Shown here piece after piece: positions 13,774 through 21,459 of a stretch of 25,125 nt of DNA. A model generated the notes under the pieces. It was not told the DNA's origin and ran no database searches. It saw nothing but the letters and a program-made list of their open reading frames with translations. The stretch lies in NCBI GenBank assembly GCA_023445445.1, contig JAEXLD010000016.1, forward strand, positions 1-25,125. The letters run 5' to 3'. This stretch comes from Bacillota bacterium. GTDB lineage: Bacteria; Bacillota; Clostridia; Clostridiales; Clostridiaceae. Made by a program: the position numbers and the translations under genes. The stretch's first letter is position 1. Every line of letters starts with the position of its first letter.

Positions 13774-14778
13774 GTGGACATAGGGCTTATAGGTTTTGGG
13801 GGAGTTGGAAAGGCCTTTATAAGGCTATTAGTAGAAAAGGAAGATTCTCTTAAGGCAAGGGGGATAAATTTAAAAGTTAAATATATTATTAAGAGTAATG
13901 GTGGGATATATAAAAAGGATGGGATAAATCTTAAAAGTATAGTTAAGGAAAATTACAACTTAAAATCTTTAGACTTTAAAGAAGAAGTAAATATAAATAC
14001 TATTATTAAGAATAATGATATAAATACATTAGTGGAGCTTACAAGTACAAATATAGAATCAGGAGAACCAGGTTTAACCCATATTAAATTAGCACTAGAA
14101 AAGGGAATTAATGTAGTAACAGGAAATAAGGGCCCTATTATTTTAGAATATAAAGCTTTGAAAGACATAGCAGATAAAAATAATGTGAAATTAGGAATAG
14201 GATGTACTACTGGAGGGGCTCTGCCTTCAATTAATGTAGGTAGCTTTGATATAGCAGGAGCAGATATATTATCCATGGAAGCTGTACTAAATGGCACCAG
14301 CAATTTTATTTTATCTAAAATGTATGAGGAAGAAATAGATTATGAGACCTCCCTTAAGGAGGCTATTCTCCTAGGAATAGCTGAAGCAAATTATAAACTG
14401 GATGTAGAAGGCTTTGATACTGCTAGTAAAATATTAATTTTAGCAACGGTTTTAATGAATTCTAATTTAACCTTAAAGGATATAGAAATAGAGGGAATAA
14501 ATAATTTAAAGATAGCTAAAGTATTAGAAGAAAAGCATAAAGGAAACAAGATAAAATTAATAGGAAAAGTTTATAAAGAAAATAATGAAATTAAGGCTTA
14601 TGTTAAGCCAGAAGTATTAAATAGTCAGCATCCATTATATTTTGTGGACAACAAAAATAAAGGGGTATGCTATAAGACCGATACCTTAGGAGATATTAGC
14701 ATTATTGGAGGGGCATCAGGAACAATAAATGCAGCGGCTTCTATATTAAGAGACATAATTAATATAAGTGTAGTATAA
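13774..14778 (+). CDS. Homoserine dehydrogenase, short form without ACT domain
   Basis: 334 residues. It would reduce aspartate semialdehyde to homoserine with NAD(P)H in the threonine/methionine pathway. The Rossmann start is GLIGFGGVGKAF. VVTGNKGPI holds the catalytic-type K119, NGTSNFIL (173-180) is conserved, and DVEGFDTASK (210-219) carries the second lysine. The usual EADP before the DVEG block reads EANYKL, so the substrate loop is somewhat divergent. There is no C-terminal ACT domain, so feedback inhibition of the usual kind is not expected. It starts at GTG 13774 after AGGGGG (13761-13766). The stop codon is followed at nine bases by the 5-formyl-THF cyclo-ligase ATG, and metY lies just beyond, so the neighbourhood is methionine/one-carbon metabolism. 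Confidence 0.87.
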   Translation: MDIGLIGFGGVGKAFIRLLVEKEDSLKARGINLKVKYIIKSNGGIYKKDGINLKSIVKENYNLKSLDFKEEVNINTIIKNNDINTLVELTSTNIESGEPGLTHIKLALEKGINVVTGNKGPIILEYKALKDIADKNNVKLGIGCTTGGALPSINVGSFDIAGADILSMEAVLNGTSNFILSKMYEEEIDYETSLKEAILLGIAEANYKLDVEGFDTASKILILATVLMNSNLTLKDIEIEGINNLKIAKVLEEKHKGNKIKLIGKVYKENNEIKAYVKPEVLNSQHPLYFVDNKNKGVCYKTDTLGDISIIGGASGTINAAASILRDIINISVV

Positions 14779-14787
14779 GGAGATGTT

Positions 14788-15366
14788 ATGAAAAGCCAAG
14801 AAAAAAAGCTTCTAAGAAATGAGATTTTACTTATAAGAGACTCTTTAGAAAAAGAAGTTAAAGGTAATATGGATTATGAAATTTATAATAGACTAATAAA
14901 TTCAGATTTATATATAAAGGCTGAGAATATATTTATTTACATAAGTTTTGGTGAGGAAATTGAAACTAAAAGTATAATAAATAAAGCTTTGAAAGATGGA
15001 AAGAAGGTATATATACCTAAGATATACAAGGAAGATAAATCTATGAAGGCAGTAAGGTTAAAATCCATTAATGAGCTAAAGGAAAATTCCATGGGAATAT
15101 TAGAGCCTATTGATGATAGTGATTATATAAATAAAGAAAAAATAGATATAATTATAGTTCCAGGAGTAGTTTTTGATTTACAGGGAAATAGAATAGGTTA
15201 TGGTGGAGGCTATTACGATAGATATTTAGAAGATATAAAGGAAATAAAAAATAAAGTAGTATTAGCTTATGACTTACAAATTGTAGACTTTATTGATGCA
15301 GAAACCCATGATATTAAATTTGATTATATAATAACAAATACAAGATTTAGTAAAATTTATAAATAA
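14788..15366 (+). CDS. 5-formyltetrahydrofolate cyclo-ligase
   Basis: 192 residues. It uses ATP to convert 5-formyl-THF into 5,10-methenyl-THF, returning a stored folate to the one-carbon pool. The nucleotide/folate signature IGYGGGYYDRYL near residue 140 is diagnostic, preceded by IIVPGVVFDLQGNR. The basic N-terminal helix (KKLLRNEILLIRDSL) and YISFGEEIETKSII are also typical. TAAGGAGA, overlapping the stop of the preceding gene, provides its ribosome site, so it is co-transcribed with homoserine dehydrogenase. Length is normal. No clear terminator separates it from the metY promoter at 15370. Confidence 0.93.
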   Translation: MKSQEKKLLRNEILLIRDSLEKEVKGNMDYEIYNRLINSDLYIKAENIFIYISFGEEIETKSIINKALKDGKKVYIPKIYKEDKSMKAVRLKSINELKENSMGILEPIDDSDYINKEKIDIIIVPGVVFDLQGNRIGYGGGYYDRYLEDIKEIKNKVVLAYDLQIVDFIDAETHDIKFDYIITNTRFSKIYK

Positions 15367-15369
15367 TAG

Positions 15370-15397
15370 TTGAAATTGAAAAACATTAGTGTATAAT
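15370..15397 (+). promoter_or_regulatory. Promoter of the S-box/metY unit
   Basis: TTGAAA (15370-15375), a 16-base spacer, TATAAT (15392-15397). The start would be near 15404, just upstream of the riboswitch. Confidence 0.7.
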
Positions 15398-15420
15398 AGA
15401 ATATAATTAAATAAAAGAGA

Positions 15421-15538
15421 CTTTATTAAGAATGGTGGAGGGACTGGCCCTGTGAAACCTAGCAACCTACTAAATAAGATATTTATCTTATAAATAGTGT
15501 GGTGCTAAATCCTGCAAGCTTTGTCTTGGCAAATAAGG
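15421..15538 (+). ncRNA. SAM riboswitch (S-box, SAM-I) aptamer
   Basis: The conserved S-box core is present: GGTGGAGGGACTGGCCCTGT (15434-15453), GAAACCTAGCAACC (15454-15467) and GGTGCTAAATCCTGCAAG (15501-15518). P1 is formed by CTTTATT (15421-15427) and AATAAGG (15532-15538). When SAM binds, P1 forms and the terminator downstream can fold. Without SAM, CAAATAAG (15530-15537) is free to pair with CTTATTTG (15585-15592) in the terminator, allowing readthrough into metY. Confidence 0.96.
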
Positions 15539-15575
15539 TGATTTATTATAATGTATATTGTAATATTGAATTTAG

Positions 15576-15608
15576 AGGTTGCTTCTTATTTGAAGTAACC
15601 TTTTTTTT
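15576..15608 (+). terminator. S-box-controlled terminator
   Basis: AGGTTGCTTC (15576-15585), loop TTATTT, GAAGTAACCT (15592-15601, one G-U), then a run of T. The loop and 5' arm contain CTTATTTG, exactly complementary to the 3' side of riboswitch P1. Confidence 0.93.
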
Positions 15609-15635
15609 AGTAATAAGCAAAGAGGGGGCATTAAT

Positions 15636-16913
15636 ATGACAAAAAGTTGGGAAAAGGGAACAATATGCATTCAAGGAGGCTATACACCAAAGGCTGGAGA
15701 ACCTAGAGTGTTACCAATATTTCAAAGCGTAACATATAAGTATGATGATCCAGATCATTTAGCAGATCTTTTTAATTTAGAAGCAGTGGGGCATTTATAT
15801 AGCAGGATATCAAATCCTACTGTAGCTGCTTTAGAAGAAAAGTTCACTAAATTACAAGGTGGAGTGGGGGCTGTGGCAACTTCATCTGGTCAGGCAGCTT
15901 TATTATATGCAATATTAAATGTTTGCAAAGTTGGTGATCATATAATATCTGCAGCTACTCTATATGGAGGTACTGTTAATTTATTTACTGTTAATTTAAA
16001 GAAGATGGGCATAGAAGTAACTTTTGTAGACCCAGAATCAAGTAAAGAAGAAATATTAGCTGCGGCAAAAGAAAATACTAAGGTTGTTTATGGAGAAACC
16101 ATAGGAAATCCAGGATTAAATATTTTAGATTTTGATAAATTTGCAGAAGTAGCTAAGGAGTTAAAGGTTCCATTTATAGTAGATAATACTGTGGGAACAC
16201 CTTATTTATGCAATCCCTTTGAACATGGAGTAAATGTAGTTATACATTCCACTACAAAATATGCTGATGGACATGCTCAAAGTATTGGGGGAATAGTGGT
16301 AGATGGAGGGAATTTTGATTGGAGTAATGGAAAATTTAAAGATTTTACAGAACCAGATACAAGTTACCATGGACTAAAGTATGTAGAAGCCTTTGGCAAT
16401 GCAGCATATATAACTAAATTAAGAGTTACCTTAGGAAGAGATTTAGGAGCTTGCCAAAGCCCCTTTAATGCATATTTAACTAACTTAGGACTTGAAACTC
16501 TACATTTAAGAATGGAAAGACATTCACAAAATGCTTTAGAGTTAGCTAAGTGGTTAGAAAAACATCCTAAAATTAAGTGGGTTAATTATCCATACTTGGA
16601 ATCAAGTCCAGAATATAATAGAGCGAAAAAATATCTTAAGGGTGGTGGAAGTGGAATACTAACCTTTGGAATAGATGGAGATATTGAAGCAGCCAAGAAA
16701 TTTACCAAGGCACTTAATCTAATTGCTTTAGTAGTAACCTTAGGAGATGTAAGAAGTTCCTTATTACATCCAGCGACAACAACTCATAGCCAATTATCAG
16801 AGGAAGAACAAATTGCAAGTGGTGTTACTCCAGACTTAATAAGAGTATCTATAGGTATAGAAGATATTAAGGATATAATTGCAGATTTTGAACAGGCTCT
16901 AAATGTAATTTAA
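15636..16913 (+). CDS. metY: O-acetylhomoserine sulfhydrylase (aminocarboxypropyltransferase)
   Basis: 425 residues, the usual length. This PLP enzyme makes homocysteine (or methionine) directly from O-acetylhomoserine and sulfide (or methanethiol). Family blocks are HLYSRISNPTVAALEEK, ATSSGQAALLYA, YGETIGNPGLNILDF, FIVDNTVGTPYL and HSTTKYADGH with the PLP lysine K208. The C-terminus has LGDVRSSLLHPATTTHSQL and SIGIEDIKDI. The long, MetY-type insertions separate it from cystathionine gamma-synthase. The S-box ahead of it confirms SAM-repressed methionine synthesis. The ATG at 15636 follows AGAGGGGG. Homoserine acetyltransferase is not in the window. Confidence 0.95.
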   Translation: MTKSWEKGTICIQGGYTPKAGEPRVLPIFQSVTYKYDDPDHLADLFNLEAVGHLYSRISNPTVAALEEKFTKLQGGVGAVATSSGQAALLYAILNVCKVGDHIISAATLYGGTVNLFTVNLKKMGIEVTFVDPESSKEEILAAAKENTKVVYGETIGNPGLNILDFDKFAEVAKELKVPFIVDNTVGTPYLCNPFEHGVNVVIHSTTKYADGHAQSIGGIVVDGGNFDWSNGKFKDFTEPDTSYHGLKYVEAFGNAAYITKLRVTLGRDLGACQSPFNAYLTNLGLETLHLRMERHSQNALELAKWLEKHPKIKWVNYPYLESSPEYNRAKKYLKGGGSGILTFGIDGDIEAAKKFTKALNLIALVVTLGDVRSSLLHPATTTHSQLSEEEQIASGVTPDLIRVSIGIEDIKDIIADFEQALNVI

Positions 16914-16942
16914 TAAAAGAAGGGATTTTATAATATTTAAAT

Positions 16943-16971
16943 TTGAAAAACATACCTTTATAAACTATAAT
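16943..16971 (+). promoter_or_regulatory. Promoter for the 60-residue gene
   Basis: TTGAAA (16943-16948), 17 bases, perfect TATAAT (16966-16971). Confidence 0.7.
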
Positions 16972-17028
16972 ATAAAATGATAAATTTCACTTGGTAATTT
17001 ATTTTACCTTTTAAAAAGGAGTGTTTTT

Positions 17029-17211
17029 ATGTTTAATAAAGAAGAACTTCAAATTATTAATGAAGCTGTGAAAATGTTTGAAGAGAAGACAACTAAACTT
17101 TTAGAATCTAGCACTAATAATAAGGATAGAATGGTTGCTTATAATAGAAAGCAAAAGAAGGTTTGGTTACTTCAAAATAAGCTTAAGAAACTAATAGAAG
17201 AGAATAAATAA
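17029..17211 (+). CDS. Small charged hypothetical protein
   Basis: 60 residues with no membrane span. It reads MFNKEELQIINEAVKMFEEK, then a polar turn, then a basic helix RMVAYNRKQKKVWLLQNKLKKLIEE. Two amphipathic helices separated by a loop suggest a helical hairpin or coiled-coil protein, but I do not recognise the family. A near-consensus promoter, AAAAAGGAG upstream of the ATG and a strong terminator after the stop make it a convincing stand-alone gene. Confidence 0.7.
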   Translation: MFNKEELQIINEAVKMFEEKTTKLLESSTNNKDRMVAYNRKQKKVWLLQNKLKKLIEENK

Positions 17212-17220
17212 TATATGTTT

Positions 17221-17256
17221 AAAAGGGAAGTTATATTTTATGACTTTCCTTTTTTT
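17221..17256 (+). terminator. Intrinsic terminator after the 60-residue gene
   Basis: AAAAGGGAAGTTATA (17221-17235) pairs with TATGACTTTCCTTTT (17239-17253): 15 pairs with two wobbles and a three-base loop, ending in a T run. Confidence 0.88.
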
Positions 17257-17349
17257 ACAGTTTAATGGTAAAATTAGGTTAGAAAATAATATGTGTATTT
17301 AAAATAAATTTTAATTTTTAAATAATACTAAATTGGAGGTGAAGGTTTT

Positions 17350-17715
17350 TTGCAAAAAAATAATTCAATTATTTATTATATTATTCAATATTTTATTATT
17401 GGAATAAGTTTTCTTGCATTTACTTCCACTATGGAAATTATGCCTTGGTATGAGCCTTTAACCATGGGAGCTTTTTTAATTCTTATAATTATAACACCTA
17501 TACAACTTTTACTTTTTATAATAACTTTTTTACTAAAAGAAAGAATATTAATAAGCAAAAAAGCTGTTATGGTTTCAAATATCCATTCTATTATTCTAGT
17601 ATCTGTTTTCATAGTTACAACCTTAAACGAACCATTATTCTATACACTATCTGTAGTCTTTTCCATTGTAGAAGTTTTATTAGCATTATATTTACTTATA
17701 TCAATAATTCGTTAG
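17350..17715 (+). CDS. Hypothetical four-span membrane protein
   Basis: 121 residues. Four hydrophobic segments are visible at about 8-26, 38-62, 72-90 and 95-119, with short polar loops (MEIMPWYEPL, KERILISKKA, TLNEPLF). It starts at TTG 17350, seven bases after a strong GGAGGTGA (17335-17342); no ATG is near. I do not recognise a family. The start of the frame is supported by the ribosome site and the consistent hydrophobic pattern. It converges on the HxlR gene with only nine bases between, and I see no terminator there. Confidence 0.6.
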   Translation: MQKNNSIIYYIIQYFIIGISFLAFTSTMEIMPWYEPLTMGAFLILIIITPIQLLLFIITFLLKERILISKKAVMVSNIHSIILVSVFIVTTLNEPLFYTLSVVFSIVEVLLALYLLISIIR

Positions 17716-17724
17716 AAAAGGATT

Positions 17725-18066
17725 TTAATTAATTCTATTTTTCAATCCCCAGTTGCATAATTCCTCTAAAATGGGTAGTAAAGTTTCTGCTCTTTTTGTA
17801 AGGCTATATTCTACTTTAGGCGGAATTTGAGGATACTCTTTACGTGTAACCAATCCATCTGCTTCTAATTCCTTTAATTGAGAACTTAATATTTTATAAG
17901 TAATGCTTCCGATTTGTCTTTTTAATTCATTAAATCGAACTGGTTGATTTTCTGCTAAAAGGTAAATAATAACCATTTTCCACTTACCACCAATAACAGA
18001 CATAGTATAACCAAAAGGAGTATCTTTAATATTTTCAACTTTACCATTAAAATCAGACATACCCAT
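17725..18066 (-). CDS. HxlR-family winged-helix transcriptional regulator
   Basis: 113 residues. The HxlR signature is complete: GYTMSVIGGKWKMVIIYLL, VRFNELKRQIGSITYKILS, QLKELEADGLVTRKEYP and PPKVEYSLTKRAETLLPILEEL. Many relatives sense electrophiles through an N-terminal cysteine before the VIGGKWK block. Here that position is TPFGY, and the only cysteine is near the C-terminus, so sensing by that route is unlikely. The ATG at 18066 has AAAGGA ten bases upstream; a TTG at 18099 in frame precedes that site and is unlikely. It is divergent from the RidA-like gene, its probable target, with a perfect palindrome between them. Confidence 0.88.
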   Translation of the reverse strand: MGMSDFNGKVENIKDTPFGYTMSVIGGKWKMVIIYLLAENQPVRFNELKRQIGSITYKILSSQLKELEADGLVTRKEYPQIPPKVEYSLTKRAETLLPILEELCNWGLKNRIN

Positions 18067-18127
18067 ATTAACACTATCCTTTCTAATAGTACCTATCAAT
18101 AAAGTGCGTACTGTTTATTTATTTTAG

Positions 18128-18143
18128 CTTAGTATATACTAAG
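18128..18143. promoter_or_regulatory. Perfect 16-bp palindrome, probable HxlR-type operator
   Basis: CTTAGTATATACTAAG reads the same on both strands. It lies between the divergent HxlR and RidA-like genes, 28 bases before the latter's ATG. It contains TATACT, a possible -10 hexamer, so a bound regulator would block transcription. A second inverted pair AGTAC/GTACT flanks 18088-18112. Confidence 0.6.
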
Positions 18144-18171
18144 GTTACATTAAAGTAAAGGAGTGGTAATA

Positions 18172-18564
18172 ATGGATAATATTAAAACTTATAATCACGG
18201 TCTTCCTTGGGAAGATGAACATGGAATTTCGCAAGGATACTGCGTTAATGGTACTATATATATTTCAGGTCAATTTTCTCATGATAAAAATGGTAAATTT
18301 GTTGGAGAAGGTGACATTGAGGCACAGACAAGACAAACATTAAAGAACCTTGATAGTGTGTTAGAAAACTTTGGGGTTACAAAATCAAATATTGCTGATA
18401 TAGAAATTTTTCTAACAGACCCACAAAGAGATTTTGAAAAATGCATCAAAATTTTCAAGGAGTATGTAGGAAATCATAAGCCAGCTGGTACTCTTGTAGG
18501 TGTTTCTAGTATGGCTTTTCCGGACCAATTAATTGAGATTAGAGCAGTAGCATACATTAATTAA
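18172..18564 (+). CDS. RidA/YjgF/UK114-family protein lacking the canonical catalytic arginine
   Basis: 130 residues. The family core runs from YCVNGTIYISGQFSHDKNGK through EAQTRQTLKNLDSVLENFG and IADIEIFLTDPQRDFEK to IEIRAVAYIN. Classical RidA hydrolyses reactive enamines and imines and uses an arginine in the PAR-S-x-VEV segment. Here the matching segment is PAGTLVGV, so this arginine is absent. It therefore belongs to a divergent Rid subgroup and deaminase activity should not be assumed. The ATG at 18172 follows AAAGGAGTGG; an in-frame GTG at 18163 is inside that site. It is probably controlled by the divergent HxlR protein. Confidence 0.87.
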   Translation: MDNIKTYNHGLPWEDEHGISQGYCVNGTIYISGQFSHDKNGKFVGEGDIEAQTRQTLKNLDSVLENFGVTKSNIADIEIFLTDPQRDFEKCIKIFKEYVGNHKPAGTLVGVSSMAFPDQLIEIRAVAYIN

Positions 18565-18640
18565 CGCCTCAACATTAGTTAGTGATAGGAAAAAATAATT
18601 ATAAAATTATTGGCACCCTAAGATTAATTAATAAAAAAGA

Positions 18641-18700
18641 AACTCAGCCTAAGCTGAATTTCATCATTAATTCTACATTTTAAATTTTTCATTTTACATT
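18641..18700. repeat. Dispersed intergenic repeat, copy B, with weak hairpin
   Basis: AACTCAGC (18641-18648), loop CCTA, GCTGAATT (18653-18660), then TTAATTCTACATTTTA (18667-18682) and related AT-rich bases to 18700. The hairpin has one mismatch on the plus strand and may weakly terminate the RidA-like gene. The layout matches copy A at 7641-7705. Confidence 0.55.
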
Positions 18701-18724
18701 AAAAAGGTGCATAGCACCTTTTTT
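18701..18724. terminator. Bidirectional terminator after thrS
   Basis: AAAAAGGTGC (18701-18710), loop ATA, GCACCTTTTTT (18714-18724). It begins directly after the thrS stop on the minus strand. Confidence 0.88.
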
Positions 18725-18725
18725 A

Positions 18726-20663
18726 TTATCTTTCTTTATTAGCGATTTCTAATATTAATCTATTCTTTAATTCAGAAACAGGAATTGCACCTTCTTCGCC
18801 ATTCTTTCTGCTTCTTACTGAAGCTGCATTGCTTTCAGCTTCCTTTTCACCAACAACTAGGATATAAGGAATTCTTTCAAGTCTAGCTTCTCTTATCTTA
18901 TAACCTATCTTTTCAGCTCTGTAATCTCCATTTATTCTGATTCCTGCATTTTTGAAGTCTTTAACTATTGACTCAGCATAGTCATTATATTTGTCAGAAA
19001 TAGGTAATACTATTGCTTGAGTTGGTGATAACCAAGTTGGGAATGCACCAGCATATTTTTCAATAAGCATAGCTAAAGTTCTTTCATAACATCCAATTGA
19101 AGATCTGTGAACTATATATGGACGTTTCTTATTTCCATCTTTATCTATATAAGTCATATCAAATCTTTCTGCAAGAGCAAAGTCAATTTGGATAGTTATT
19201 ATTGTATCTTCTTTTCCGTGAACATTCTTGAATTGGATATCAAGCTTTGGTCCATAGAATGCAGCTTCTCCTTCAGCTTCAACATAATCAATTTCAAGGT
19301 GATCTAAGATACCCTTCATTAATATTTGAGTTTCTTCCCAAGCTTCTGGATTGTTTATATATTTTTCAGTATTGTTTGGATCCCATTTAGAGAATCTATA
19401 TGAAATATCTCCATCAATACCTAAAGTACTCATGATGTGTTTTATTAACTCAAGAGAACCCTTGAATTCTTCTTCAACTTGGTCTGGTCTACAAACTATA
19501 TGTCCATCAGCTAAAGTAAATTGTCTAACTCTTATTAAACCATGCATTTCTCCTGAAGACTCATTTCTAAATAAAGTAGAAGTTTCAGAATATCTTATTG
19601 GTAATTCTCTATAAGAATGTTGTTCAGCATTATAGATAGTATATTGGAATGGGCAAGTCATTGGTCTTAAAGCCATAACTTCAGCATCCTTTTCTTCATC
19701 TCCTAAAACAAACATACCATCTTTGTAGTGATCCCAGTGTCCAGAAACCTTATATAAATCACTCTTAGCCATATATGGAGTCTTTGTAAATACGTAGCCT
19801 CTCTTTTCTTCTTCATCTTCAACCCATCTTTGTAGAAGCTGAACTATTTTAGCACCCTTAGGCATTAATAGAGGTAAACCTTGACCTACTTTTTCATCAG
19901 TAGTGAATAGTTTAAGTTCTCTTCCTAATTTATTGTGATCTCTCTTCTTAGCTTCTTCTAAAGCTTCTAAATGAGCATCTAAGTCAGATTTCTTTAAGAA
20001 TGCAGTTCCATATATTCTTGAAAGCATCTTATTCTTTTCGTCACCCTTCCAATAAGCACCAGCACTTCTAAGAAGTTTAACAGCCTTAACAGATTTTAAT
20101 GACATTAAGTGAGGGCCTGCACATAGGTCAACAAAGTCTCCCATTTTGTAGAAGGAAATAACTTCGTCTTCTCCTAAATCATTTATTAATTCAACCTTAT
20201 ATGGTTCATTAGCCTCTTCCATTAGCTTTATAGCTTCTGCTCTTGGTAATACAAATCTTTCGATTGAAGGATTTTCCTTTATTATTTTTCTCATTTCATC
20301 TTCGATTTTAACTAAATCTTCAGCAGAAAAAGAATTTTCTACATCGAAGTCATAGTAGAAACCATCATTAATTGCTGGTCCAATAGCTAATTTTGCTTCT
20401 GGATATAATCTCTTAACAGCGTAAGCTAATACGTGAGATATACTGTGTCTTACAGCATCTTTACCTTCTTGAGAATCAAATGTGCAGATTGCAAGATCTG
20501 AGTCCTCATTTACAGTATGACGTAAATCTACAACCTTCCCATTAACTATTCCGCAGCAAGCATTTCTAGCTAAACCTTCACTTATGGCTTTAGCTATATC
20601 AAGTACTGAAATACCAGCTTCAAATTCTTTTACAGATCCATCTTTTAAAGTTATTTTAATCAT
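18726..20663 (-). CDS. thrS: Threonyl-tRNA synthetase
   Basis: 645 residues, full length. It attaches threonine to tRNA-Thr and edits mischarged serine. The N-terminal TGS domain (about 1-62) is followed by the editing domain with HSISHVLAYA (HxxxH) and FVDLCAGPH, then the class II catalytic core with ALRPMTCPFQY (zinc cysteine), IRYSETSTLFRNE, GLIRVRQFTLADGH, KLDIQFKN, and YIVHRSSIGCYERTLAMLIE. The C-terminal anticodon-binding domain starts near 545 (QAIVLPISDKYNDYAESI). All key residues appear intact. GAAGGGAG lies upstream of the ATG. It is transcribed alone from a consensus promoter through a T-box leader. Confidence 0.98.
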   Translation of the reverse strand: MIKITLKDGSVKEFEAGISVLDIAKAISEGLARNACCGIVNGKVVDLRHTVNEDSDLAICTFDSQEGKDAVRHSISHVLAYAVKRLYPEAKLAIGPAINDGFYYDFDVENSFSAEDLVKIEDEMRKIIKENPSIERFVLPRAEAIKLMEEANEPYKVELINDLGEDEVISFYKMGDFVDLCAGPHLMSLKSVKAVKLLRSAGAYWKGDEKNKMLSRIYGTAFLKKSDLDAHLEALEEAKKRDHNKLGRELKLFTTDEKVGQGLPLLMPKGAKIVQLLQRWVEDEEEKRGYVFTKTPYMAKSDLYKVSGHWDHYKDGMFVLGDEEKDAEVMALRPMTCPFQYTIYNAEQHSYRELPIRYSETSTLFRNESSGEMHGLIRVRQFTLADGHIVCRPDQVEEEFKGSLELIKHIMSTLGIDGDISYRFSKWDPNNTEKYINNPEAWEETQILMKGILDHLEIDYVEAEGEAAFYGPKLDIQFKNVHGKEDTIITIQIDFALAERFDMTYIDKDGNKKRPYIVHRSSIGCYERTLAMLIEKYAGAFPTWLSPTQAIVLPISDKYNDYAESIVKDFKNAGIRINGDYRAEKIGYKIREARLERIPYILVVGEKEAESNAASVRSRKNGEEGAIPVSELKNRLILEIANKER

Positions 20664-20693
20664 TTCTTATATTCTCCCTTCGTATTTTAAAAA

Positions 20694-20734
20694 TAAAAAA
20701 ACTCCCATCCCTTCAATAATAGAAGGGACGAGAG
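20694..20734 (-). terminator. T-box terminator of thrS
   Basis: In plus coordinates ACTCCCATCCCTTC (20701-20714) and GAAGGGACGAGAGT (20722-20735) form the stem. On the minus strand it ends in a run of seven T, as expected for a leader terminator. Confidence 0.9.
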
Positions 20735-20936
20735 TAACAAATTCTATATTTCCCGCGGTTCCACCCTTAATTGCCTAAATTATATAACTAGGCCTCTTAA
20801 GATATCGTAACGTGATATAAAACGGGCTTTATTAGAGCCGCTCAGAGGTGGTCTTCAACTAAATTCAAATAAGATAATTTCACCAAACTTATCTCTCTCT
20901 GGAAATGAAAAGTAGTTTACTCTTCTCTTCAACGCA
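20694..20936 (-). ncRNA. T-box leader, threonine-specific
   Basis: The minus strand carries the T-box sequence AGGGTGGAACCGCGGG (plus 20752-20767), which can bind the uncharged tRNA 3' end and form the antiterminator. Upstream is stem I, starting GAAGAGAAGAGTAAACTAC. Near its 3' base is GAAGACCACCTCTG, containing ACC (plus 20847-20852, two overlapping choices), a threonine codon and the probable specifier. Uncharged tRNA-Thr would favour readthrough into thrS. The region 20664-20693 is the short spacer to the ATG. Confidence 0.94.
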
Positions 20937-20953
20937 TTAAATATTTATTACCT

Positions 20954-20982
20954 ATTATAATTATTTAATGTATTAATGTCAA
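20954..20982 (-). promoter_or_regulatory. Consensus promoter of the T-box/thrS unit
   Basis: On the minus strand: TTGACA (plus 20977-20982), exactly 17 bases, TATAAT (plus 20954-20959). The transcript would start near 20947, about a dozen bases before stem I. Confidence 0.87.
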
Positions 20983-21048
20983 CATAAAGAAATATTATTT
21001 TAGAAAAATATGATATTTCTTTTAATAAATTGAATATAAAATAATATT

Positions 21049-21459
21049 TTAGCTAATATTAATATTATGGTAAAGACGTTCTAATTCTATTTCTTGAAGT
21101 ATATTATAGGAGTATAGTTTACCACCCATTAAGTTTGTAATTATATCCTCTTTAGAATAACCTTCTTTATAAATCTTTAAATTTTTCACTAGTTTTTTTA
21201 ATGAAGAATTTGTTATTTCTAAAAGGCTATAAAGCTCCTTGGCTGTATAGTAATCCTTTGGTAAAAGCTTAAAAAGCTTTTTTTGCATTTCAAGCTTATA
21301 TTTAATGTCCGTTTCTATGCAGTTATGGGGTCCATTTTTACCTCTATGATGGTAGTTGCAAAGATACTTATAATTTACATTAATATCATAACCACCTTCG
21401 TGCTTATGAACTATGTGATGTATATCTGCTTTAGCCCCACAAATTTCACAGTGGTACAA
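21049..21459 (-). CDS. HNH-motif protein, putative nuclease
   Basis: About 136 residues. The N-terminal third is an HNH-type zinc fold: CEICGAKADIHHIVHKHEGG with the paired histidines, then YLCNYHHRGKNGPHN. The cysteine pairs and HH are intact, so metal binding and nicking activity are plausible. The rest (KYKLEMQKKLFKLLPKDYYT, then a helix-turn-helix-like ELYSLLEITNSSLKKLVK) is not recognised. The start is uncertain. The first ATG (21465) lies one base after AAGGAGG, too close, while TTG at 21459 has seven-base spacing, so I use TTG. There is no restriction, phage or toxin partner next to it. Confidence 0.75.
   Translation of the reverse strand: MYHCEICGAKADIHHIVHKHEGGYDINVNYKYLCNYHHRGKNGPHNCIETDIKYKLEMQKKLFKLLPKDYYTAKELYSLLEITNSSLKKLVKNLKIYKEGYSKEDIITNLMGGKLYSYNILQEIELERLYHNINIS

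Noticed and set aside
13953..14303. 116-codon minus-strand frame inside homoserine dehydrogenase
   Set aside because: It is a shadow of a well-supported gene, with no ribosome site and no recognisable protein motif.
20584..20778. Plus-strand frame across the thrS start and T-box
   Set aside because: It runs through the T-box terminator and thrS coding sequence; no ribosome site.
20991..21048. Perfect 11-bp inverted repeat AATATTATTTT/AAAATAATATT after the HNH gene
   Set aside because: Entirely A/T with a long spacer in AT-rich DNA and no proper T-tract on the minus strand; chance is a sufficient explanation, though weak termination is possible.
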